Positions 58,607 to 64,000 of a stretch of 64,000 bases of DNA are shown in pieces. Source of the DNA: Gemmatimonadota bacterium. Its GTDB lineage: Bacteria; Gemmatimonadota; Gemmatimonadetes; Gemmatimonadales; GWC2-71-9. Positions within the stretch are counted from its first letter, which is position 1, and every line of letters begins with the position of its first letter. A program made the translations under genes and the position numbers. The notes under the pieces are model-generated. The model was not told where the DNA came from, searched no databases, and saw nothing but the letters and a program-made list of their open reading frames with translations. The stretch lies in the NCBI GenBank assembly GCA_003222195.1, contig QHVB01000029.1, positions 62,001-126,000 of the forward strand, written 5' to 3'.

Positions 58607-59853
58607 TAATCGAAATATCCGTTGAGAAGCTTGTCGAGCGGTACCTTGGCTTCGGTGCCGGCTTTCAAATCTCGCACAACCGCGAGGCCCGCCTGGCGTT
58701 CCTCGGGCCCGATGATCACGGCTCGGGGAGCGGCGCGCGCCGCAGCCAGCTCGAGCTGCTTGCGGACACCGGTGTGCCGCAGCCCGTATTCGACGGCGAT
58801 TCCGCGCTCCCGCAGGGCATGGGCGAGTTTGAGCACCCAGGGCATGTCCTCCCCGCCCACCGCTATCAAAAAGGCGCCGAGCTCGATCGACGCCTTGGGA
58901 GTTACGCCGCGCTCCTTAAGGAGCTCGCCGAGGACAACATCTCCCATGCCGAACCCCAAGGCTGGCAGGTTGAGCAGGGCGTCGTAGCGACCGCCACCCG
59001 CGATCGCTCGGAGCGCTTTCTGCGCGTCGAACAGCTCCCAGACGATCCCTGTGTAGTAGGCTAACCCTCGCACGACCGTCAGGTCGATCGACACGAACTC
59101 GCCGAGACCCATCGCTTCGAGTGCCGCGACCGCCTGCCGCAGCGGCTCGGCCGCTTCGCCACCGGCTCCCAGCGCGCCCTCTCCGGGGAGCGACGCGACC
59201 TGAAACACCGCGTCCATTTCGCGTTTCCCGTATCCCGCGTCCCGCAGCATCTCCTCAAGCACGTTCTTCGGGACGCGCTCGCTGCGATCGAGCACCGCGA
59301 AGGCGACAGGAAGCTGTGTCTCCGTGATGCCCCGAGTTGCAAGCAGCGCCTTGAGGAGGCGCCGATCCGACACCCGCAACCGGACGTCTTGCGGGCCGAG
59401 CCCCAGGGCGCGCATGATGTCGACGGCGGCCGCCATCAGCTCGGCATCAGCCAGGGGACTGGCCTCGCCGATGATGTCCATGTTGAGCTGGAAATGCTCC
59501 CGGAGCCGTCCCCGTTGCTGTCGCTCGTAGCGAAACAGCTGGGGGATGGAGAACCATCGGATCGGCTTCTTGAGCGCCTGAACCCGCGCCGCGACCATGC
59601 GTGCCAGCGTCGGCGTCATTTCCGGGCGGAGCGCGACTTCCCGGTCGCCTTTGTCTCGAAATGAGTAGAGTTGCTGGACGATTTCCTCGCCGCTTTTCTG
59701 CGTGTACATCTCGAGCGATTCGAGCGGTGGCCCGTCGTATTCCTCGAACCCGTATCGGGCGGCGACGCTGCGCCAGGTTGCGAAGATGTGGTTGCGAAGG
59801 GTCAGGTCTTCAGGGTAGAAATCGCGGAAGCCGGGGAGCGCTTTCCCTTGCAT
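58606..59853 (-). CDS. hisS: Histidyl-tRNA synthetase
   Basis: Charges tRNA-His, 415 aa, class II. GFRDFYPEDLTLRNHIF at the start, RPEMTPTLARMVAARVQ and IPQLFRYERQQRGRLREHFQLNMDI (motif 2), VRGLAYYTGIVWELFD and AIAGGGRYDAL. C-terminal anticodon domain present. It follows folC after 18 bp and is directly upstream of proS. Confidence 0.97.
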   Translation of the reverse strand: MQGKALPGFRDFYPEDLTLRNHIFATWRSVAARYGFEEYDGPPLESLEMYTQKSGEEIVQQLYSFRDKGDREVALRPEMTPTLARMVAARVQALKKPIRWFSIPQLFRYERQQRGRLREHFQLNMDIIGEASPLADAELMAAAVDIMRALGLGPQDVRLRVSDRRLLKALLATRGITETQLPVAFAVLDRSERVPKNVLEEMLRDAGYGKREMDAVFQVASLPGEGALGAGGEAAEPLRQAVAALEAMGLGEFVSIDLTVVRGLAYYTGIVWELFDAQKALRAIAGGGRYDALLNLPALGFGMGDVVLGELLKERGVTPKASIELGAFLIAVGGEDMPWVLKLAHALRERGIAVEYGLRHTGVRKQLELAAARAAPRAVIIGPEERQAGLAVVRDLKAGTEAKVPLDKLLNGYFD

Positions 59854-59871
59854 CGCAAGAATTTAGCCCCC

Positions 59872-61074
59872 CTACCCCACCGGCGCAAAACCGGGCAGTC
59901 GCTCGAACGCATCGCCGACCGTATGAAACGATCCGGTGACGAGTACCGTCCCCGCGCCGCCTTGAATGTCCTCGAGCGCCCGCGGGAAATCGGGATCGAA
60001 ATGCGAGAGCGCATCCAGGTCTTCGAGCGACCACCGTTGCATCACCGGAATCGACGGCGGCACAGTCAGGATCAATTTGTCCACGACCGGACGCAGAATC
60101 GCGAGCATGGCCTGCCAGTCCTTGTCGTTACGAATTCCGACGAGCGCATGCAAAGGCCGGCGGATCGGCGGATCAGCGGATTGGATCGCATCGACGACCA
60201 CCTTCATGCCGTCCGGATTGTGCGCAACGTCGAAGATCCACTTGCCCCGCACCTCGAAGCGTCCGGGGATGTAGGCGTACGCGAAGCTCGCGGGCAGGTT
60301 CTTCCTCGCGGGTGCGAACGGCTGCGGCAACTCGTTCAGCACCGCGTGCGCCACGAGGGCGTTGGCGATCTGGTGCCGCCCACGCAGCCCCAACCGTGTG
60401 TCCTTTCGCGGCCTGAGCGTGGTATCGACGCTGATGATCGGCGCCGCGCCACGGCGCTTTGCCTCCTTCACGAGCTCGGCGCGAATCGCGTGGTCGGCTT
60501 CGCCCGTGACGAACGGCACTTTCGGCTTCGCGATCCCGGCCTTCTCGCGGGCGATGCCCTTCAAATCAGATCCCAGGTAATCGACATGCTCGAGCGCGAT
60601 CTTCGTGACCGCGGTGACCAGCGGCGTGAGCACGTTCGTGGCGTCAAGTCGGCCGCCCAGTCCCACCTCGATCACCGCAATGTCCACGTTTCGCGCCGCG
60701 AGGTCGGCGAACGCGATGGCGGTGGTCGCTTCGAAGAAACTGGCGTCGAGGCGCTCGATATGCGGCTTGAGCTGGGACGTCCACTCGGCGAAGGCCTCCT
60801 CGCCGATCGGTACACCGTCCACGGTGATGCGCTCGCACGGCGAGACGAGATGGGGCGAGGTGTACAGACCGACGCGCCACCCTTGCGCCCGCAGCTCGTT
60901 CGCGACGAATGCGCAGGTCGAGCCTTTCCCGTTCGTCCCACCGATGTGGATGGTCGGGAAATGACGCTCTGGATGACCGAGCACGTCGAGGAGACCCTCG
61001 GTCGGACCGAGGCTCCACTTGATGCGACCCGCTTGTCGTGCGAAGAGAAACTGGCAGGCGTCTTCGAAGGTCAG
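59872..61074 (-). CDS. folC: Folylpolyglutamate / dihydrofolate synthase
   Basis: Adds glutamate to folates, Mur-ligase-like. The P-loop is HIGGTNGKGSTCAFVA, with KIALEHVDYLG and IFDVAHNPDGMKV typical. The conserved N-terminal helix (LTFEDACQFLFARQAG, IKWSLGPTEGLLDVLG) is only included if translation begins at a CTG whose bases overlap the accD stop as CTGA, giving 400 aa. The next usable start, a GTG at 60984, would remove this helix and leave 370 aa. An in-frame TGA lies just upstream of the CTG, so no earlier start is possible. Confidence 0.93.
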   Translation of the reverse strand: MTFEDACQFLFARQAGRIKWSLGPTEGLLDVLGHPERHFPTIHIGGTNGKGSTCAFVANELRAQGWRVGLYTSPHLVSPCERITVDGVPIGEEAFAEWTSQLKPHIERLDASFFEATTAIAFADLAARNVDIAVIEVGLGGRLDATNVLTPLVTAVTKIALEHVDYLGSDLKGIAREKAGIAKPKVPFVTGEADHAIRAELVKEAKRRGAAPIISVDTTLRPRKDTRLGLRGRHQIANALVAHAVLNELPQPFAPARKNLPASFAYAYIPGRFEVRGKWIFDVAHNPDGMKVVVDAIQSADPPIRRPLHALVGIRNDKDWQAMLAILRPVVDKLILTVPPSIPVMQRWSLEDLDALSHFDPDFPRALEDIQGGAGTVLVTGSFHTVGDAFERLPGFAPVG

Positions 61075-61928
61075 TCAGCAGCCTCGGCCGGCCAGGCGCC
61101 GGTCATGTGACGCAACAACTGCGCGGCCGTGTCTCGCAGCTCGCCACGGGGGACCACGGCGTCGATCATTCCGTGGTCGAGCAGGAATTCAGCAGTCTGG
61201 AACCCTTCCGGCAGGTCCTGACCGATCGTCTGTTTGATCACGCGGGGCCCCGCAAAGCCGATGACTGCACCGGGCTCGGCGAGAATCACGTCGCCTTGCA
61301 TCGCGTACGACGCGGAGACGCCGCCCGTCGTCGGGTTGGTGAGCACCGACATGAACGGCACACCCGCGCCTTGCAGCTCGGCGATCACGACCGACGTTTT
61401 CGCCATCTGCATGAGCGACAGGACGCCCTCCTGCATGCGCGCCCCGCCCGAGGCCGAGACCAGAATGAGCGGCGCGCGCTTGTCGATCGCGTGGCGAGTC
61501 AGCCGGGCGATCTTCTCTCCCACGACCGATCCCATCGAGCCGCCCATGAAGGCGAAATCCATGACGCCCAGATTCACCGCCATCCCGTGAAGCCGTGCAT
61601 AGCCGGTGCGGATGGCGTCGAGCGGCCCCGCCTTCTTGACGGCGGCCTGCACGCGGTCGGCGTAGTTCTCGAATTTCAGGGGATCGGCGGACTTCAGGGT
61701 GAAGAACAACTCGTGCCACGACCCTTCGTCCACCAGCAGGTCGATGTATTCCTGCGCGCTGATGCGACGATGGTAGCCACAATTTGGGCACACGTTGAGC
61801 GCGCGAACAAAGCGTTCGCGAATATCGACGTGCCCACATTGATCACATTTTTCCCAGGCGTCTGCCGGAATCTCGAGCTTTACACGCTCGGATGTGCGCG
61901 GCTTACGTTCCTTTTTGAACCAGGCCAT
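61071..61928 (-). CDS. accD: Acetyl-CoA carboxylase carboxyltransferase subunit beta
   Basis: Fatty acid initiation step, 285 aa. N-terminal zinc ribbon with CDQCGHVDI and CPNCGYHRR, then the crotonase-like core (SASGGARMQEGVLSLMQMAK, LTNPTTGGVSASYAMQGD). ATG giving MAWFKKERKPR chosen. An ATG 9 bases earlier is possible. accA is not in the window. The stop overlaps the folC CTG. Confidence 0.97.
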   Translation of the reverse strand: MAWFKKERKPRTSERVKLEIPADAWEKCDQCGHVDIRERFVRALNVCPNCGYHRRISAQEYIDLLVDEGSWHELFFTLKSADPLKFENYADRVQAAVKKAGPLDAIRTGYARLHGMAVNLGVMDFAFMGGSMGSVVGEKIARLTRHAIDKRAPLILVSASGGARMQEGVLSLMQMAKTSVVIAELQGAGVPFMSVLTNPTTGGVSASYAMQGDVILAEPGAVIGFAGPRVIKQTIGQDLPEGFQTAEFLLDHGMIDAVVPRGELRDTAAQLLRHMTGAWPAEAAD

Positions 61929-62001
61929 TCGCGCCATATGTAGTGACGAAGCGCACAATTTGGCCTGGGTGCCCGGTCGCCGCCAGTCCCGCCGAGCTAA
62001 C

Positions 62002-63255
62002 CTATTGCCCTAGCTCGGCATAGCCAGACTGGCGAGACTCCCACGCCACACGCAGCGCAATACCGACGCCAAGCGAGCACACGAGGAGGAATGAGCCGCC
62101 ATACGAGAAGAACGGCAGGGGAATACCGGTAATGGGCATGAGATTGATCGTCATCCCCACGTTTTCGACGATGTGGGTGAAATAGAGGCCGGCGATCCCG
62201 AACACGCACAGGCTGGAGAAGGGATCGGTCGCCTTGCGCGCGACGCGCAGCAGGCTGAACAGCATCCAGGCGAACAGCGCGAGCCCGACCAGCACGCCGA
62301 CGAACCCCAGCTCCTCGCCGACGATCGAGAATATGAAGTCGGTATGCTGGGCTGGGAGAAACGCCAGGCGTTTTTGCGTGCCCTCCGTGAACCCCTTCCC
62401 GAGGAGGCCGCCTGAGCCCACCGCCACCTTCGACTGAATGACGTGCCACCCCGCGGCCCGGGGATCCACGTCGGGGTTGAGGAAAGCCAGTAACCGGTTC
62501 TGCTGGTATGGTGCGAGGCGGTTCCAGAAGGGAATCGCCAGCACGCCACCCATGACGTTGGCCGCCATGATCATGATGCTTTCCCAGACATACGGACGCC
62601 ACCACAGCAGCAAGACCGCCAGCGTCGCGATCCACACGCCCCAAGCCACCGTCGAGAACGCGAGCGTGAGCCCAATGACGGGGGAGGCGGCCAGGAGCAG
62701 CAGCGACGGCTTGGTCCCTGCCCAGAACAGCATGAAAAACAGAATCGCCAGGAAGACGATGGCGCTGCCCAGGTCCGGCTGCTTGAGCACCAGCAGGCAG
62801 GGAATCCCAGCGATGAGTCCGGGAATGATCAGATCGCGCAGCGTGGCGGGCGGTTCGCGCATGGCGGCGAGGTGGCGCGACAGCATCAAGATCACCGCGA
62901 GCTTCGCGAGCTCGGCAGGCTGGCCGAAGCGATGGCCCCCGATCGCCAGCCATGACTTGCTGCCCGCTGCCGTTCCTGCGCCGGTGCCGATGAAGAGTGT
63001 GAGCACCAGGAGAAAGAGCGCGATCCCGTACACGAACGGCGTCGCCCATTCCAGCATGCGGGGCGACGTGCGAAAGGTCAGCCCCGCGACGATCAAGCTG
63101 AGACCCAGCCACACCAGCTGGCGGTGCCAGATCGTTGCGACAAACGTCGGCACGTCCGTTTGGCCCGCCGAGTAGAGCGTGGCCAGCCCGAACAGGGCCA
63201 GCGCCGCCACGGAGATGACGAGCGCCTTATCGAGTTGGCGGACGCGAGATAGCAC
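62002..63255 (-). CDS. rodA: RodA, SEDS peptidoglycan glycosyltransferase
   Basis: Polymerises lipid II for cell elongation with PBP2. It is 417 aa with ten transmembrane helices. SEDS motifs: GQPAELAKLAVIL, LKQPDLGSAIVF, PYQQNRLLAFLNPDVDP, PAQHTDFIFSIVGEELGF and TGIPLPFFSYGGS. It overlaps the PBP2 gene by 29 bp, so the pair is co-translated. Confidence 0.97.
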   Translation of the reverse strand: MLSRVRQLDKALVISVAALALFGLATLYSAGQTDVPTFVATIWHRQLVWLGLSLIVAGLTFRTSPRMLEWATPFVYGIALFLLVLTLFIGTGAGTAAGSKSWLAIGGHRFGQPAELAKLAVILMLSRHLAAMREPPATLRDLIIPGLIAGIPCLLVLKQPDLGSAIVFLAILFFMLFWAGTKPSLLLLAASPVIGLTLAFSTVAWGVWIATLAVLLLWWRPYVWESIMIMAANVMGGVLAIPFWNRLAPYQQNRLLAFLNPDVDPRAAGWHVIQSKVAVGSGGLLGKGFTEGTQKRLAFLPAQHTDFIFSIVGEELGFVGVLVGLALFAWMLFSLLRVARKATDPFSSLCVFGIAGLYFTHIVENVGMTINLMPITGIPLPFFSYGGSFLLVCSLGVGIALRVAWESRQSGYAELGQ

Positions 63256-64000
63256 TGTCTATCCGAATGGACGGACGAGTCGTATCCGGAATGACCGGAC
63301 GAATGGTGTCGGGCACCAGGGGGATCCGGAAGGGCGCCGGCGCGGAGTCGTTCGGGACGGTGACCTGCAGTTGCGCCGCGGTGCGCTCATCGATCCCGAG
63401 ATAATGCGCGATGGCGCGGGAGACGAGCGGCGCGACCGCGGTGCCGTGCCGCGCGAACTCGATGATGGCGCCGATCACGATCTCCGGCTTGTCGGCCGGC
63501 GCGAAGCCGATGAACCAGCCATGATCGAGCCCGTGCGGATTCTGCGCCGTCCCCGTCTTTCCCGCGATGGTGAGATTGGCGAGGCGCGAGCCGCGTGCGG
63601 TGCCTTGCTCCACGACCGCGATCATCGCCCGGCGCAAAGTGGCGAGCTGGTCGGCGGTGAGATCGAGCGAAGCACGCGTCGCCTCTGTCGAGGCGCGCAC
63701 GACGAATGGTGTGCGCATGCGCCCATCGCTGGCCAGCTGTTGATACAGCCGCACCATCTGAATGAGGGTCTGCGCATTTTCCCCCTGCCCGATGGCGAGG
63801 TTCAGCGCCACCGCCGACGTCCAGCGCCGCGGGCCGTAGAGGCGGTCATAGTACTCCGGGCCGGTCGGGAATTCCGAGGGGATTTCGCCGGGGAGATCGA
63901 TACCGGTGCGCCCGCGAAAGCCCCACTCGTTGGCGTCTTCCAACAGCGACGTGACGCCCAACTTGATGCCCAACTGATAGAAGTAGACGTCGCAGCTCTG
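63227..64000 (-). CDS. mrdA: Penicillin-binding protein 2 (elongation transpeptidase), 5' part outside window
   Basis: The last 258 codons of PBP2, cross-linking partner of RodA. SCDVYFYQLG at the window edge is the SxN-type motif, and AGKTGTAQNPHG carries the KTGT motif. The catalytic SxxK motif lies beyond the edge. The C-terminal tail contains imperfect Pro-Asp-Thr repeats (VPDTIRP, IPDTTRP). The frame is open to the last base of the window. Confidence 0.96.
   Translation of the reverse strand, partial: QSCDVYFYQLGIKLGVTSLLEDANEWGFRGRTGIDLPGEIPSEFPTGPEYYDRLYGPRRWTSAVALNLAIGQGENAQTLIQMVRLYQQLASDGRMRTPFVVRASTEATRASLDLTADQLATLRRAMIAVVEQGTARGSRLANLTIAGKTGTAQNPHGLDHGWFIGFAPADKPEIVIGAIIEFARHGTAVAPLVSRAIAHYLGIDERTAAQLQVTVPNDSAPAPFRIPLVPDTIRPVIPDTTRPSIRIDSAISRPPTR

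Overview
This is a dense, GC-rich (roughly two-thirds G+C by eye) bacterial chromosome segment, almost entirely coding. There is no stretch longer than about 170 bases without a gene or RNA. Gene content suggests a Gemmatimonadota-like or similar soil bacterium: a BTAD-type regulator, split methylmalonyl-CoA mutase, a phoH/7TM-HD/ybeY/corC cluster, archaeal-type prolyl-tRNA synthetase, many GTG/TTG starts and long chains of overlapping genes. This assignment is an inference, since no rRNA is present. I see no insertion sequence, prophage, CRISPR array or tRNA gene. One stable RNA, tmRNA, is present.

Layout. (1) 1-17.3 kb, minus strand: one very long overlapping gene chain read right to left. 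It runs PTS-IIA-like protein, aspS, phoH, 7TM-HD phosphodiesterase, ybeY, two CorC/CNNM-like proteins, mgtE, meaB, methylmalonyl-CoA mutase large subunit, an eRF1-like baeRF protein, mutase B12 subunit, acyl-CoA carboxylase beta and a subtilase lipoprotein that leaves the window. (2) 17.4-19.4 kb, plus: a secreted barrel-like protein and rlmN. (3) 19.3-30.6 kb, minus: trpC, trpB, a HEAT-repeat protein, a divergent HD-GYP protein, trpA, a membrane/GAF chemoreceptor-like protein, folK, panB, a tiny basic protein, panC, yqeK and a LytR_C lipoprotein. (4) 30.6-32.3 kb: lexA (plus) wedged between trpC and trpD (both minus). (5) 32.3-43 kb, plus: truA, transaldolase-like, purB, purC, psd, pssA, purS, purQ, a lipoprotein, a zinc-ribbon protein, purL and purF. 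ppdK follows a perfect 28-bp palindrome. (6) 45.7-49.2 kb: a mixed accessory-looking stretch with a Yip1 protein, a secreted DUF4384-like protein, a solo BTAD regulator, a lipoprotein and tmRNA with its promoter and terminator. (7) 49.2-64 kb, mostly minus: a GAF-GGDEF cyclase, larB and dus; a second PTS-IIA protein (plus); then a TMTC-like mannosyltransferase, guaA, lysA, proS, hisS, folC, accD, rodA and a partial PBP2.

How the genes work together. Region 1 holds a propionyl-CoA to succinyl-CoA module (carboxylase beta, split mutase, MeaB chaperone) fused by overlap to an RNA/ribosome maintenance and Mg2+/CBS transport block. Region 3 interleaves tryptophan and pantothenate/folate synthesis with signalling proteins. 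Region 5 is nearly the whole late purine pathway plus phosphatidylethanolamine synthesis. Region 7 couples amino acid, tRNA charging, folate, fatty acid and cell-wall elongation genes. Most junctions are 1-8 bp overlaps, and I count 22 four-base NTGA stop/start overlaps, which decide many starts.

The most unusual observations are: a HEAT protein and a divergent HD-GYP protein that appear to share one N-terminal domain and sit inside the trp operon; an eRF1-like protein placed between the two halves of methylmalonyl-CoA mutase; two genes (folC and the HEAT gene) whose best start is CTG within a CTGA overlap; and several repeat-like tracts lying in or between genes.
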